NCBI GenBank assembly: GCA_910585375.1
Contig: CAJUCZ010000004.1
Coordinates: 24,466-88,465 of the forward strand
Direction: 5' to 3'
DNA from: an uncultured Alphaproteobacteria bacterium
GTDB taxonomy: Bacteria; Pseudomonadota; Alphaproteobacteria; RF32; CAG-239
Length of the DNA: 64,000 bases
Part shown: positions 25,631 through 36,061 of the stretch, piece by piece
Numbering within the stretch: the first letter of the stretch is position 1
Layout of the letters: each line of letters opens with the position of its first letter
Notes under the pieces: model-generated
What the model was told of the DNA's origin: nothing
Seen by the model: only the letters and a program-made list of their open reading frames with translations
Databases searched by the model: none
Made by a program: the position numbers and the translations under genes

Positions 25631-28360
25631 ATGTTAGGTAGTATCGCTCGTAAAGTTTTTGGCAGCGCCAATGACCGCTTTGTAAAAAAACAGTACAAAC
25701 TCGTCCAGAAAATCAATTCTTATGAACCCGAAATCTCCAAATTAAGCGATGAAGAATTAAAAAATAAAACGCTGGAATTTAAAAAGCGCCTGAAAGAAGG
25801 GGAAACGCTGGATGATTTGCTGCCCGAAGCCTTTGCCGTTGTCCGCGAAGCCGCAAAGAGAACGCTCGGACAAAGACATTACGATGTCCAGCTGATCGGG
25901 GGTATTGTCCTGCATAAAGGCATGATAGCCGAAATGAAGACCGGTGAAGGCAAGACCCTTGTCGCTACATTGGCGGCATATCTGAATGCCCTTGAAGGCA
26001 AAGGCGTTCATATCGTGACCGTCAATGATTATCTGGCCAAACGCGATGCCGAATGGATGGGGCAGGTATATCGTTTTCTCGGCTTGAGCGTTGACTATAT
26101 TATTCATGAAAAAAATGATATGGAGCGCAAAATTGCCTATAACAGCGATATTATCTATGCCACGAATAACGAACTGGGTTTTGATTATCTGCGTGATAAT
26201 ATGAAATTCAGCCTTGATGAATTGGTACAGCGCCCGTTCAATTTTGCCATCGTTGATGAGGTTGATTCCATTCTGATTGACGAGGCCAGAACCCCGCTTA
26301 TTATCTCCGGCGCCGCCGAAGACAGTTCTGAAAAATATATTTTGGTCAATCAGATTATTCCCGAGTTGGTAGACAGCGATTATGAAAAAGATGAAAAGGC
26401 CAAATCCGTTACTTTGACGGAAAGCGGTATGGAACACGTTGAACAGCTGCTCAAAAAAGTCGGTCTGATTAAAGAAGGCGGCTTATACGATATCGGTAAC
26501 GTTACGCTGGTTCATCACGTCAATCAGGCGTTGCGCGCACATAAAATGCATATCCGTGACGTTGATTATATCGTCAAAGATAATAAAGTGGTTATTATTG
26601 ACGAGTTTACCGGCCGTATGATGGAAGGGCGCCGCTACAGTGACGGCCTGCATCAGGCGATTGAAGCCAAAGAAGGCGTTAAAATCCAGTCAGAAAACCA
26701 AACGCTGGCATCCATTACGTTCCAAAACTATTTCCGCCTTTATCCCAAACTCTCCGGTATGACCGGCACAGCCATGACCGAAGAAGCCGAGTTCGGCGAT
26801 ATTTACAATCTGTCCTGTGTCGAAATTCCGACCAACCGTTCAGTTGCCCGCAAAGATGAACATGATGAGATTTATCGGACGGCGCGCGAAAAATACAATG
26901 CGATTATTGATACGATTATCGACTGCCAAAAACGCGGTCAGCCGATTCTGGTCGGTACGACCTCGATTGAGAAGTCGGAACTTCTGGCCGATATGCTGAA
27001 AGCCAAATCCAAAATCAAATTTGAAGTTTTGAATGCGCGCCATCATGAACGCGAAGCCGCAATCGTTGCTCAGGCCGGTGTTCCGGGAGCCGTTACCATT
27101 GCAACCAATATGGCCGGCCGCGGTACCGATATCCAGCTTGGCGGCAACTTGGAAATGCGCCTGAAAGAAATGCTGAAAGGCGATGAGACCGAAGAGCAAA
27201 TTGCCGGTATCAAAGAAAAACTGAAAAAACAAATCGCCGAAGATAAAGAAAAGGCAATGGCAGCCGGCGGTTTGTACGTCTTGGGAACGGAGCGCCATGA
27301 AAGCCGACGCATTGACAATCAGCTGCGCGGCCGATCCGGACGTCAGGGCGACCCCGGAACTTCTAAGTTCTTCCTGTCTTTGGAAGATGACCTGATGCGG
27401 ATCTTCGGTTCCGAAAGAATGAGCAATATGTTGCAAAAATTAGGCTTGCCGGAAGGCGAAGCCCTGATTCACCCGTGGATTAACAAGGCCTTGGAAAAAG
27501 CTCAGCAAAAAGTGGAAGAACGCAACTTTGACATTCGTAAAAACCTGCTGAAATATGACAATGTCATGAATGATCAGCGAAAGGTAATTTATGAGCAGCG
27601 CCATGAACTGATGGAAGCTGAAGATGTGGCTGAAACAGTTGCCGAAATGCGTGAAGACTATCTTGCCGATGTTATCCATAATTATATTCCGTATGGAGCT
27701 TCTCCAAGTGAGTGGCGTCCGGAAGAATTAAAGCAGGAAATTACACGTATTACCGGATTTGTACTTCCGATTGGCGAATGGGCTGCACAGCCGGAAGCCG
27801 AAGCCGCTCAGATTGAAGAATATATTCAGGATGCTGTCCGTAAAGGTCTGGCAGAAAAGAACCGTTTTGTTCCGGCGGAATTAATGCATTTGGTAGAAAA
27901 AAGCATTTTGCTTCAGGTGCTTGACCAGCTTTGGAAAGAGCATATTGCCACTTTGGACATGATGCGCCATACCATTGTTCTGAGAGCTTACGGCCAGAAG
28001 GATCCGTTGAATGAGTATAAAAAGGAAGCGTTCAAAATGTTCTCTCTGATGCTGGATCAGTTGCGCGAAAAAACAACTTTCCTGCTGTGTCGGGCTCAAA
28101 TTCAGAATGACGCGATAGATGCTCTGCGCGCACAAGAACAAAAGGCTCAAAATGTTCAGGAAATCCATGAACAGCCGGAAGCTTTGGTTGGCGGTGATGC
28201 CCGCCTGCAAAATCCGGCAGCAGAGAAAGCCGAGCCTTTCCGCTACAGTAACGAACCTTTTGACCCGAACCGTCCGGAAACCTGGGGTAGAATTTCCCGT
28301 AATGACCCATGTCCTTGCGGCAGCGGCAAAAAGTTCAAACATTGCCACGGTAAACTATAG
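25631..28360 (+). CDS. secA: Preprotein translocase ATPase SecA
   Basis: SecA drives secretory proteins through SecYEG using ATP. The 909-residue protein has the Walker [14 protein letters not shown] (about 102-114), the DEAD-like [20 protein letters not shown], the NBD2 motifs [14 protein letters not shown] and [21 protein letters not shown], and the helical scaffold. A C-terminal SEC-C zinc motif [17 protein letters not shown] ends the protein. It is complete and ordinary. An AATAAGGTATAAAAAATA leader precedes the ATG. Confidence 0.98.
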   Translation: MLGSIARKVFGSANDRFVKKQYKLVQKINSYEPEISKLSDEELKNKTLEFKKRLKEGETLDDLLPEAFAVVREAAKRTLGQRHYDVQLIGGIVLHKGMIAEMKTGEGKTLVATLAAYLNALEGKGVHIVTVNDYLAKRDAEWMGQVYRFLGLSVDYIIHEKNDMERKIAYNSDIIYATNNELGFDYLRDNMKFSLDELVQRPFNFAIVDEVDSILIDEARTPLIISGAAEDSSEKYILVNQIIPELVDSDYEKDEKAKSVTLTESGMEHVEQLLKKVGLIKEGGLYDIGNVTLVHHVNQALRAHKMHIRDVDYIVKDNKVVIIDEFTGRMMEGRRYSDGLHQAIEAKEGVKIQSENQTLASITFQNYFRLYPKLSGMTGTAMTEEAEFGDIYNLSCVEIPTNRSVARKDEHDEIYRTAREKYNAIIDTIIDCQKRGQPILVGTTSIEKSELLADMLKAKSKIKFEVLNARHHEREAAIVAQAGVPGAVTIATNMAGRGTDIQLGGNLEMRLKEMLKGDETEEQIAGIKEKLKKQIAEDKEKAMAAGGLYVLGTERHESRRIDNQLRGRSGRQGDPGTSKFFLSLEDDLMRIFGSERMSNMLQKLGLPEGEALIHPWINKALEKAQQKVEERNFDIRKNLLKYDNVMNDQRKVIYEQRHELMEAEDVAETVAEMREDYLADVIHNYIPYGASPSEWRPEELKQEITRITGFVLPIGEWAAQPEAEAAQIEEYIQDAVRKGLAEKNRFVPAELMHLVEKSILLQVLDQLWKEHIATLDMMRHTIVLRAYGQKDPLNEYKKEAFKMFSLMLDQLREKTTFLLCRAQIQNDAIDALRAQEQKAQNVQEIHEQPEALVGGDARLQNPAAEKAEPFRYSNEPFDPNRPETWGRISRNDPCPCGSGKKFKHCHGKL

Positions 28361-28378
28361 AAAGCATCTCGGTCTGTT

Positions 28379-28409
28379 ATGAACTGTCCTCCCAAACAGG
28401 ACAGTTCAG
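28379..28409 (+). terminator. Hairpin after secA
   Basis: GAACTGTCCT-CCCAAAC-AGGACAGTTC is a perfect ten-pair hairpin 20 bases past the secA stop. It lacks a T tract, so it may be an mRNA 3'-end stabiliser more than a classical terminator. Confidence 0.55.
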
Positions 28410-28454
28410 CACGGCCAAGGGATTTTAAGGAAAAAATAGGGAGGAGTTCATGTT

Positions 28455-29585
28455 CTAATAACATGTAAACTCAGCACTTATACCGCCCCAAGAGCAACCA
28501 ATAAATTCTGCGTTGTTGCAGCTTGATAATGCGCTGCTGCAATTGCTAAAGCCGATACCTGAAAATTTAAAAGCACAGTCATTATAGCGGCCACAGTAGG
28601 AACCAATATCATCACAACAACTCATATGGTAGCCTGGATTACTGGGAGAGCAGCCGTAACCGCCGCATTGCGGATCACAAGAATCAATAGAGCCGTCTTT
28701 GCAGCAGTCGCCATGACATGTAGAATGGACGGAGCACCAGTTGGAAGAGGACGAGTTGCAGCAAGAAGAACACCTTTTGCAAGTCCCCCCGCAACCATCG
28801 GAAATCGTGTAAGAGCCGCAGGAACAAGAGCTTGTGGTATCGGAACAGCTTGGCGTACAACAAGCTTGATAAGGATAATAACAAGTTTTATCCCCGCATC
28901 CATTTTTGGTCGAACCGCCACAACCTCCGGGGTTGGAAGTTGAAGTACCTGACGGGCAGTTAGGGTTGCAGGTGTAATAACAGGTATACTCGCAGCCATC
29001 GGTACCGTTCATGCCGTAGGATGAAGAAGTTAAAGACGTATAAGCCGGACAATCAGACGGCGTACAGCAGGTGCCGTAGGATGAATCGTAAGTACAACGA
29101 CCGGAGTTCTTTTTAAGCTTCTGACCTGACGGACAGGTTTTGGTATATTTGAGTTCCTTACAAGCCCGTTGATTGTCTCTTTTACAACCTTTGTATAAAG
29201 TTGCGAAACTTGGGCAAGGCTGGTCAACATAGTTCGGGATAGAACAAGTTGTCGTGTTATAACCGTTTTGCTGACACCAGGTCTTTGCGTCACATTTGAG
29301 GTAATAGTCGTCAAAAGGGCATGTATCCGTCACAGCCTGGTACTGCGGACATTTACCGGAAGCGTAATAGGTAAAGCCTTCTTTTTCACATTTATCGGTA
29401 TCAATGTTGGGATTAGGGTTAGGCCCCGGAAAAACGCCGTCTTCATCGCCGCAGTCCGGCAGGAAGCAGACGCCACAATAAGCATTGGAAGGTGGGAGGA
29501 AGACCGAGAAAGCAGCGGCCACAGCCAAGACTGATACCGCAGAGTTTAGTTTCATGTGTAGCATATTTCTGTTAATGTTTTTCAT
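28455..29585 (-). CDS. Secreted cysteine-rich surface protein (paralogue 2)
   Basis: I use the ATG at 29585, preceded by GGGAGGAAGCCG exactly as in paralogue 1, giving 376 residues. The signal peptide (SAVSVLAVAAAFSVFLPPSNA) and the first ~250 mature residues match the protein at 2649-3848 (YYASGKCPQYQA, TTCSIPNYVDQPCPSFATLY, CYYTCNPNCPSGTSTSNPGG). The C-terminal third differs: it has no Gly/Ser linker but more cysteines (49 in total), for example CHGDCCKDGSIDSCDPQC and PGYHMSCC. It is probably an exported disulfide-rich surface protein. The shared N-terminus with variable C-terminus suggests diversification by recombination. Confidence 0.8.
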   Translation of the reverse strand: MKNINRNMLHMKLNSAVSVLAVAAAFSVFLPPSNAYCGVCFLPDCGDEDGVFPGPNPNPNIDTDKCEKEGFTYYASGKCPQYQAVTDTCPFDDYYLKCDAKTWCQQNGYNTTTCSIPNYVDQPCPSFATLYKGCKRDNQRACKELKYTKTCPSGQKLKKNSGRCTYDSSYGTCCTPSDCPAYTSLTSSSYGMNGTDGCEYTCYYTCNPNCPSGTSTSNPGGCGGSTKNGCGDKTCYYPYQACCTPSCSDTTSSCSCGSYTISDGCGGTCKRCSSCCNSSSSNWCSVHSTCHGDCCKDGSIDSCDPQCGGYGCSPSNPGYHMSCCDDIGSYCGRYNDCAFKFSGIGFSNCSSALSSCNNAEFIGCSWGGISAEFTCY

Positions 29586-29727
29586 CGGCTTCCTCCCATA
29601 ATAAAAATTCTTTTCAAAGCACATACTTTGTCATAATTAACTGCTGAAGCAACGCAGGTTCTAAGACACTGTATAAACCGATCGCTGCCGACGTTCGGCC
29701 ACCTGTCGTGCAGGTGACAATGAAGAT

Positions 29728-29756
29728 ACTATAGCACAATAAAATACCTGTGTCAA
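29728..29756 (-). promoter_or_regulatory. Sigma-70-type promoter of cysteine-rich gene 2
   Basis: On the minus strand TTGACA (29756-29751), a 17-base spacer and TATAGT (29733-29728), close to consensus. The leader is about 140 bases and includes the palindrome GCCGACGTTCGGC and CACCTGTCGTGCAGGTG. Confidence 0.85.
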
Positions 29757-29832
29757 TATGCAATGAAAAGTCGAGTAGAGATTTTGGCTAATAAAAGAAA
29801 ATTGCAAAGTTAAAAAGGCAAAATAAGTTCAA

Positions 29833-29863
29833 CAAAAAAAGGAGGTTTCACCTCCTTTTTTAT
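29833..29863 (-). terminator. Terminator of the 29945-30178 gene
   Basis: AAAAAAGGAGG-TGAAA-CCTCCTTTTTTT on the minus strand, 80 bases beyond the stop. The remaining sequence between this and the promoter of the cysteine-rich gene shows nothing else. Confidence 0.8.
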
Positions 29864-29944
29864 AATGTACCATACGATACCGGAGCAAAACGGTATACCT
29901 GATGATAAATTTACCGCTCTGTTTGCCTTTTTTTTTAACTTTGG

Positions 29945-30178
29945 TTACATTTTTTTGCCGGATTTTTTTTCAAGAGCCTGATTAACAGCTTTGCGGGCAT
30001 TAAAATTGGCGTTAAACATTGCATTATATTGATGCAATGGTGCATTTGCCTGAATCCAGACCAAGTCTTCGCAATAAAGGGAATAGAGCTTTTTCAGTTT
30101 TTCCGTAGAGAGTTGATCAAGTTTGGTCAAGCCTCCCAAGTTGATAATTTCCTGATGAATTTCTTTTCGCGTTCTCAT
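29945..30178 (-). CDS. Small protein of unknown function
   Basis: The 77-residue basic protein has one or two predicted helices (IHQEIINLGGLTKLDQLSTE, LKKLYSLYCEDLVWIQANAP) and a Lys-rich end. It has no signal peptide or membrane segment. The start ATG has no strong ribosome-binding site. It has its own terminator, which supports it being a gene. The family is not recognised. Confidence 0.5.
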   Translation of the reverse strand: MRTRKEIHQEIINLGGLTKLDQLSTEKLKKLYSLYCEDLVWIQANAPLHQYNAMFNANFNARKAVNQALEKKSGKKM

Positions 30179-30298
30179 GTTATTGTCGTTTTGAAATTAA
30201 ACACTAAATCACCAAGAATATATTCTTGGAATAATATAAATACTAATAAATGAAGAAGTCAGCAGATTAGCAAGGCAGAAAAATTAAGTCAAGAATTT

Positions 30299-31672
30299 TT
30301 ATAAATTCTTTTCATAATCATCAATTCTTGCTAACAAATCATTAAGTTTAAGCCGAAGTTTTTTGTTTCCGGCGGCTTGCCTCAGAGCATTTTCGGCCTG
30401 CCGTCTGGCGGCTTTAAATTCTCCGATGCCGAGACTGAATTCGGCAGCTGTATATTCTGCATATTCCCTTTGCCCCAAACCTTCATAAGCGCGGGAAAGC
30501 AGCATATAAATCAGACTCCCCGGCCTTTGTACGGCAGCCTGATTCAGTTGATTGACAATTTTTTGCAATTTGCTTTTGTCCGGAGAAGTTTCCAAAGCCG
30601 CCTGCGCCCAGTTGACCTTGAACAGAGCCGAGTTGGGCATAAGGGATAATGCTTTTTCATATTCCGCCTCGGCCTGTCTGACCTTGCCGTTTTCAATGTA
30701 AATCTGGCCTTTTAACTCATGAAAATACGGATTGTCCGGCTCTCTGGCAATCAGTTCGTCAGCGTTGCGCAAAGCCTGTTGAAGTTTCATTTGCTTAAAA
30801 TAGGCGATCGTACGGGCGTACAATGCCGGAGTGGACGAATCCGACGCCGGATATTTACGGAGTGTCTGAGTTGGAGTTTCCAAAAAGCCGGTAAGCTTGG
30901 CTTTAATCCTGTCAAACTTGTCGTCTTTGACGGATAAAGCCGAAACGCCCGATTCTTTGACGGCTTGTTCCAAGAATGAAATTCTTTCCTTTGTCATCGG
31001 GTGCGTTCGGAAATAGGGCATTTCTTCTCGTCCGCTCATAATATTGCGCTGCTCGATTTTTTTCATAAAATCAAGCATTCCGGCCGGAGATTTGTGATTG
31101 GCCTTTAACAATTTGACGGCAGCCTCGTCCGCACTTCTTTCTTCGCTGGTCCGGTAATTCAAAAACTGGTTGAGCGTCGCCCCCTGACTGCCGACCGCCA
31201 TTGCCATGGCTACATCGCCGCGTCCGCCCAAAACTGCGGCGGCACCGGCAAGAACAGCCGAGGCCAGCCCGATTTTTTGTAAAGACTGGGCTTGAATTTT
31301 TCCGCGCAAAATATGTCCGCCTTCAATATGTCCGATTTCGTGGGCTATAACGCCTTCAAGCTCGTTGCGGCTGTCAGCGGCGGTAATGGTTCCTGTATGC
31401 ACAAAAAGATTGTTGCCGTCGCCGACAAAAGCATTCAGGCTGTTATCCTGCACGATATAAAGCTTGTTGCGGTTAAAAGGAATTCCGGCGGATTTGAAAA
31501 ACGGTCTGGCCGTATCGGCAAGAAACTGCTCGGTTTCTTCGTCAGAAATAATGATAATCGCCTGAGCGTTCCTGCATTCAAAAGCCAAAAAGGCCAACAG
31601 CAGAAAAATTCCGCTGTTAAGCCTTTTCAGCCAGTGTCTGAAAGAAGTTAACCTTTTATCAGTTTTTTCCAC
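30299..31672 (-). CDS. M48-family metalloprotease with TPR repeats (BepA/YfgC-like)
   Basis: About 457 residues. A signal segment (GIFLLLAFLAFECRNAQA) is followed by an M48 domain with GVIAHEIGHIEGGHILRG (zinc HEIGH, about 110). ERSADEAAVKLL supplies the third ligand, and a C-terminal TPR superhelix spans about 265-455 (ELKGQIYIENGKVRQAEAEY, ALSLMPNSALFKVNWAQAAL). BepA-type proteases assist and degrade stalled outer-membrane proteins such as LptD in the periplasm. There is no ATG near the 5' end; translation probably starts at TTG 31675 or GTG 31672, after AAAGGAAAAAACAAC. The start lies inside the end of rne, so it is translationally linked to it. Confidence 0.9.
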   Translation of the reverse strand: MEKTDKRLTSFRHWLKRLNSGIFLLLAFLAFECRNAQAIIIISDEETEQFLADTARPFFKSAGIPFNRNKLYIVQDNSLNAFVGDGNNLFVHTGTITAADSRNELEGVIAHEIGHIEGGHILRGKIQAQSLQKIGLASAVLAGAAAVLGGRGDVAMAMAVGSQGATLNQFLNYRTSEERSADEAAVKLLKANHKSPAGMLDFMKKIEQRNIMSGREEMPYFRTHPMTKERISFLEQAVKESGVSALSVKDDKFDRIKAKLTGFLETPTQTLRKYPASDSSTPALYARTIAYFKQMKLQQALRNADELIAREPDNPYFHELKGQIYIENGKVRQAEAEYEKALSLMPNSALFKVNWAQAALETSPDKSKLQKIVNQLNQAAVQRPGSLIYMLLSRAYEGLGQREYAEYTAAEFSLGIGEFKAARRQAENALRQAAGNKKLRLKLNDLLARIDDYEKNL

Positions 31673-34251
31673 CAAGTTGTTTTTTCCTTTGTATCTTCCG
31701 TGCCGGCGGCATCAGAATTGGCCGTTGCCTTGTTCTCTGACAAAGATGTAGTATTGCCGCGGCTGTTATACAAGATGATGGCTTCTTGTTTTTCTTTAAC
31801 GACCGGAGCCGGTCTGCTGCCGGAATCTCTCGGTGAACGGTCTTTTCTGTCCCGATTGCCCCTGTCGCGCCGTCCTCTGCGGTTGCGGTCACGGCGGTCT
31901 CTCCGGTTGCCGGTATTTTCTCTGTCGCTTTCTTCAGCTTGAACAATTTCTTCGGCCGTCGTATCAGAACTTTCATTGATGTTAGAAAGCTCTTCCTGCT
32001 TTTCTTCCGTTTTTTCGCGTCGGGAATTCCTTTTTCCTTCGCGGCGTTCGTTACGGCTGTCATCACGCTTTTCTTCACGTTTTTCTTTTTCAGCCGTTTT
32101 TTTGTCTTCCTCTTCGGATTTTGTGCTCTTAACCCGCTCAATCCGGTAGTCGGAAACGTTTTTAATGCTGTTGTCAGCGCTGATGATAATGCTCATGCCG
32201 TAACGCTTTTCCAAATCAATCAGTTTTTCGCGTTTGTGATTTAGCAGATAAACGGCAATATCGCCGGGCACAAACACATTGACCGAAGTCGAACGGTTGC
32301 GGATGCCTTCTTCTTCAATTCCGCGCAAAATCAGAACCGCTGCGGAATCCGTTGTCCTGACAAGGCCTTTTCCTCCGCAGTAAGGGCAGGTCGTATAATT
32401 GCTTTCAAAGAAAGAAGAGTGCATTCTCTGGCGCGAAAGCTCCAGCAGCCCGAAGCAGCTCATCTTGCCGACCTGAACACGGGAGCGGTCTTTTTTCAAA
32501 GCCTCTTTCATCCGGCGTTCAACGGCATGGTTGTTTGCCGGTTCATCCATATCAATAAAGTCAATCACAACCAACCCGGCCAGATTGCGCATTCTGAGCT
32601 GGCGGGCAATTTCATCGCATGCTTCAAGATTGGTCTTGAGAGCGGTTTCTTCCAAATCTTTTTCTTTGGTTGCACGGCCGGAGTTGACGTCAATTGAAAC
32701 CAGAGCCTCTGTCGGGTTAATGACCAGATAGCCGCCGGATTCCAGTTGCGCATTGGCGTCATGCAGCTTGTCAAGCTGGGTCTCAACCTGAAAACGCTGG
32801 AACAGCGGCATTTCATTATTGCGATAATTTTTGATTTTTTTCAGGCTGTGCGGGGAAAGGATTCTGAAAAAGTCCTTGGCCATTTTATAGGCATTCTCGC
32901 CTGAAACCAAAATCTCCGAAACTTCTTTGGTATAAATATCGCGCAATGCCCGCTTAATCAGATTTCCTTCCTCATGAATCATGGCTGGAGCCTTGCTGCT
33001 CAAAGATGCGATTCGGATCTGATTCCAGCTTCTGATAAGATAATTGTAATCACGCACAATATCTGCTTTTGTCTTTTCTTCACCGGCAGTGCGGACGATA
33101 ATGGACATATCGCTGGTCAGCGGCAGTTCTTTGACAATATTTTTAAGTCTCTTGCGGTCAGCCACATTGGTAATTTTACGGGAAACTCCGCCGCTTTTGA
33201 TCCTGTTTGGCATCAAAACGCAGTATCTTCCGGCCAGAGACAGGTACGTTGTTAAAGCGGCGCCTTTGTTTCCGCGTTCTTCTTTAACAATCTGAACCAT
33301 TAAAATCTGGCCTTCTTTAATCACTTCCTGAATACTGTGGCGGTGGTAAAGCTTGCGGGACTTCAAAAGTTTTTTCTGCAGGTCAAAATCATATTCCTGC
33401 TCTTCATCGTCATCTTCGTCAAAAGCCTCGCTGCCGCAAACTTCGTCATCTTCTTCGTCATCGGCCGCGGAAGAGGGCGAAACTGCCTCGGTGATACTGT
33501 CTTCTTCTGTACCGCTGTCTTCGCTCAAAACTTTCAGTTCTTCGTTGGCTTCACGTTTCTTGCTGCGGCGCGGCCTTCTGCGATAACGTGATTTCCGGCC
33601 TTTTTCTTCCTCCTGATTTTCCTCATCGGGTTCCGAAGCTTCGGCAGTTGTTTCGGAAACTTCTTCTGCTGTTTCGGTAACATCACCTGCGGCTTCAGTT
33701 GCTTGTTCTTCAGCTTCGGCCGGAGTATCTTGCGCCGTCGTTTCTTCATTTGTCGCTTCGCCGGCATTTCCTGCTTGCATAGCACTGTCGCTGTTATCCG
33801 ATTCGTCCGGGGCTGATGCTTTTGTCTCAGGTTGTTCCGCCTGCGTTGCCGCTTCCTGTTCGGCTTTCAGTCTTTCGGCTTCCAGCCGGGCCTGTTGTTT
33901 TTCGGCGCGGATTCTTTCTCTTTCGAGTTCGCGTTCTTTGATTGCGGCCTTTTTGTTCTCAATAATCTCGTCAACTTCTTTGTCAACCTCGGCCAGCTCT
34001 TCTTCCGATACATTATAATAGTCGGGATGAATTTCGCCAAAAGCCAAAAATCCATGCTTGTTGCCGCCGTAATCCACGAATGCGGCCTGCAGGGAGGGCT
34101 CGACCCTCATGACTTTGGCAAGATAAATGTTTCCTTTAATCTGGCGGCGATAAGCAGTTTCGCATTCAACATCTTCCAGCTTGTTTCCGTTAATAACCAC
34201 AACCCGTGTTTCTTCCGGATTAGTGTCGTCAATCAACATTCTTTTAATCAT
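31648..34251 (-). CDS. rne: Ribonuclease E/G family endoribonuclease
   Basis: From the ATG at 34251 (GGAG 9 bases upstream) the protein starts MIKRMLIDDTNPEETRVVV and has 867 residues. The S1 domain (GNIYLAKVMRVEPSLQAAFVDYGGNKHGFL) is split by a long acidic, repetitive insert (about 90-290), as in alphaproteobacterial RNase E. The catalytic DNase I-like part has VSIDVNSGRATKEKDLEETALKTN and VVIDFIDMDEPANN. A zinc-link TTCPYCGGKGLV and a charged, Arg-rich C-terminal tail follow (NRRDRRDRNRRGRRDRGNRD), a likely RNA/degradosome scaffold. It initiates mRNA decay and rRNA/tRNA processing. The in-frame upstream Met at 34284 is less likely. Confidence 0.95.
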   Translation of the reverse strand: MIKRMLIDDTNPEETRVVVINGNKLEDVECETAYRRQIKGNIYLAKVMRVEPSLQAAFVDYGGNKHGFLAFGEIHPDYYNVSEEELAEVDKEVDEIIENKKAAIKERELERERIRAEKQQARLEAERLKAEQEAATQAEQPETKASAPDESDNSDSAMQAGNAGEATNEETTAQDTPAEAEEQATEAAGDVTETAEEVSETTAEASEPDEENQEEEKGRKSRYRRRPRRSKKREANEELKVLSEDSGTEEDSITEAVSPSSAADDEEDDEVCGSEAFDEDDDEEQEYDFDLQKKLLKSRKLYHRHSIQEVIKEGQILMVQIVKEERGNKGAALTTYLSLAGRYCVLMPNRIKSGGVSRKITNVADRKRLKNIVKELPLTSDMSIIVRTAGEEKTKADIVRDYNYLIRSWNQIRIASLSSKAPAMIHEEGNLIKRALRDIYTKEVSEILVSGENAYKMAKDFFRILSPHSLKKIKNYRNNEMPLFQRFQVETQLDKLHDANAQLESGGYLVINPTEALVSIDVNSGRATKEKDLEETALKTNLEACDEIARQLRMRNLAGLVVIDFIDMDEPANNHAVERRMKEALKKDRSRVQVGKMSCFGLLELSRQRMHSSFFESNYTTCPYCGGKGLVRTTDSAAVLILRGIEEEGIRNRSTSVNVFVPGDIAVYLLNHKREKLIDLEKRYGMSIIISADNSIKNVSDYRIERVKSTKSEEEDKKTAEKEKREEKRDDSRNERREGKRNSRREKTEEKQEELSNINESSDTTAEEIVQAEESDRENTGNRRDRRDRNRRGRRDRGNRDRKDRSPRDSGSRPAPVVKEKQEAIILYNSRGNTTSLSENKATANSDAAGTEDTKEKTTWWKKLIKG

Positions 34252-34763
34252 AAATAATAACTCCATTGCTTGGCTGTAATGCAAACAGCCTGATTCTATA
34301 TGCCGGAGTTTGTCGACTTTAAACGGATTCCTTTTATCTGTAAGTCCGTCAATCTTAAAATATCTATATTTCCGAGCTGTGACAACAGCTTGTCTTTATA
34401 TAAAAACTTTTTCATATTCACAACAGGTTCAAAGTCTTATCCAAATGCTTTTAACATGTTGTAAATACACAGACATCGTCCGGCAAAAACTTTTTCTCGC
34501 GGGTTGGATGAGGCCGAAAATATCAATGATAAAACGGCGGTATCAAAATTTGGTCTTGCAAAATCAGTCTTCTTAAGTGTAAATGTTAAAACCAAGCCCT
34601 GATACAAAAAAATTCATTTAACCCAACAATAAGATATACGAATTGTTTTAAAACACAACAACAAAATCATCTCGGGCACAAATTTTTTGCCGCAAAGTTT
34701 AACGACTTGGTAATGAATGTTTTGTATCATGAAAAAACAGAAGAATTTTTTGAATAGCGCATA
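34252..34763. other. Long divergent intergenic region between rne and the amidase gene
   Basis: About 510 bases without a gene. It must hold the promoters of rne (minus) and the amidase (plus). The part next to rne is a candidate long 5' leader; RNase E mRNAs are commonly autoregulated through their leaders in other bacteria. I see no terminator or clear -35/-10 pair that I would stand behind. Confidence 0.5.
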
Positions 34764-36029
34764 ATGTTGTCAAAACTGAAAAAAAATATTGCCGTTTTTT
34801 TCAAAAGGTTCGCCGTATCGGCGGCCCTTGCTTTGTTTTGCCTGCCGTTTTTTTGCAGAGGGGAAGCTTCGGCAGCAACAATTCAGTCTTTGCGTATCGG
34901 GCAGAATGCCGGAGGAATCCGCATTGTTTTTGATACTGATGCCAAAATAGGTTACAATGCCTTTTTGCTGAGCGGTCCGCGCCGTTTGGTAATTGATTTT
35001 GATAACGTCACGCTTAATGCCAAAGTCGAGAAAAGTCTGACAAGCAATAACGTGCTGGAAAATCCCCGTATCGGACGCAATGTCGATACCGGCGCCGCCC
35101 GTCTGGCTTTTGACCTCAAACAGCCTGCCGTTATCAAAAAAGCTTTTATGCTTCCGCCGCAAATTAACTTTGGCTGGCGTTTTGTGGTCGATTTGGAAAT
35201 CACGGCCGAAAGCGACTTCTCGAAACACGTCGGAGCGGCCTATGCCGTGTCGGATGACGGCGGTTCTTCTTCGCAGAGCGTTAAAAATGCCAAAAGCGCC
35301 AAGCCTTCTGCAGCCGTGGAAAAAAGAAGCAAAGCCAAAAAAATCATTGTGCTGGATCCCGGACACGGCGGACAAGATCCCGGAGCAATCGGCGTTTCCG
35401 GCGTTTATGAAAAAAATATCACGTTGTCGGCAGCCCGGGAACTGAAAAAAATCCTTGATGCAAAAGGTGAGTATAAGGTTTATATGACCCGCAACCGCGA
35501 TGTCTTTATTCCTCTGCGAGAAAGGGTTAAAATTGCCCGCAAATACAAGGCCGATTTATTCTTGTCCATTCATGCCGACAGCGCTTTAAACCGCAATGCC
35601 AAAGGTCTGTCCGTTTATACTTTGTCAGAAAAAGCGTCAGACAAAGAAGCCGCTGCATTGGCGGAACGTGAAAATAAAGCCGATGTTATTGCCGGCCTGA
35701 ATTTTGCCGAACATTCCAAAGAAGTGTCGGATATTTTGATTAATCTTGCCCAGCGCGAAACCTTAAACCGTTCATCGGAATTTGCAACCTTTATGGTTTC
35801 GGAAATGCGCAAAAGCTGCAAACTTTTGGACAATACGCACCGCTTTGCCGGCTTTGCCGTTCTGAAAGCGCCGGACATTCCTTCCGTTCTGCTGGAAATG
35901 GGATACTTGTCTAACCGCTCGGAAGAAAAACTTCTGCGCCAGTTGTCCTACCGCCAGAAACTGGCCAAATCCGCCGCCGCCGCCATTGATAAATATTTTG
36001 ACAATATGCACCACGCCTCATTGTTTTAA
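34764..36029 (+). CDS. N-acetylmuramoyl-L-alanine amidase with AMIN domain (AmiC-like)
   Basis: The 421-residue periplasmic enzyme has a signal peptide (FAVSAALALFCLPFFCRGEASA). An AMIN targeting domain (about 40-150, IQSLRIGQNAGGIRIVFDTD) precedes an Amidase_3 domain with zinc ligands in VLDPGHGGQDPGAIG (His), VYEKNITLS (Glu) and LFLSIHADSA (His). The catalytic Glu is in VLLEMGYLSN. It removes stem peptides from peptidoglycan to separate daughter cells. PBP1A is encoded 640 bases downstream on the same strand, separated by a decayed cysteine-rich fragment. Confidence 0.93.
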   Translation: MLSKLKKNIAVFFKRFAVSAALALFCLPFFCRGEASAATIQSLRIGQNAGGIRIVFDTDAKIGYNAFLLSGPRRLVIDFDNVTLNAKVEKSLTSNNVLENPRIGRNVDTGAARLAFDLKQPAVIKKAFMLPPQINFGWRFVVDLEITAESDFSKHVGAAYAVSDDGGSSSQSVKNAKSAKPSAAVEKRSKAKKIIVLDPGHGGQDPGAIGVSGVYEKNITLSAARELKKILDAKGEYKVYMTRNRDVFIPLRERVKIARKYKADLFLSIHADSALNRNAKGLSVYTLSEKASDKEAAALAERENKADVIAGLNFAEHSKEVSDILINLAQRETLNRSSEFATFMVSEMRKSCKLLDNTHRFAGFAVLKAPDIPSVLLEMGYLSNRSEEKLLRQLSYRQKLAKSAAAAIDKYFDNMHHASLF

Positions 36030-36061
36030 GGCAATTCCGGCAGTTGAAAGTTTAATTCTTT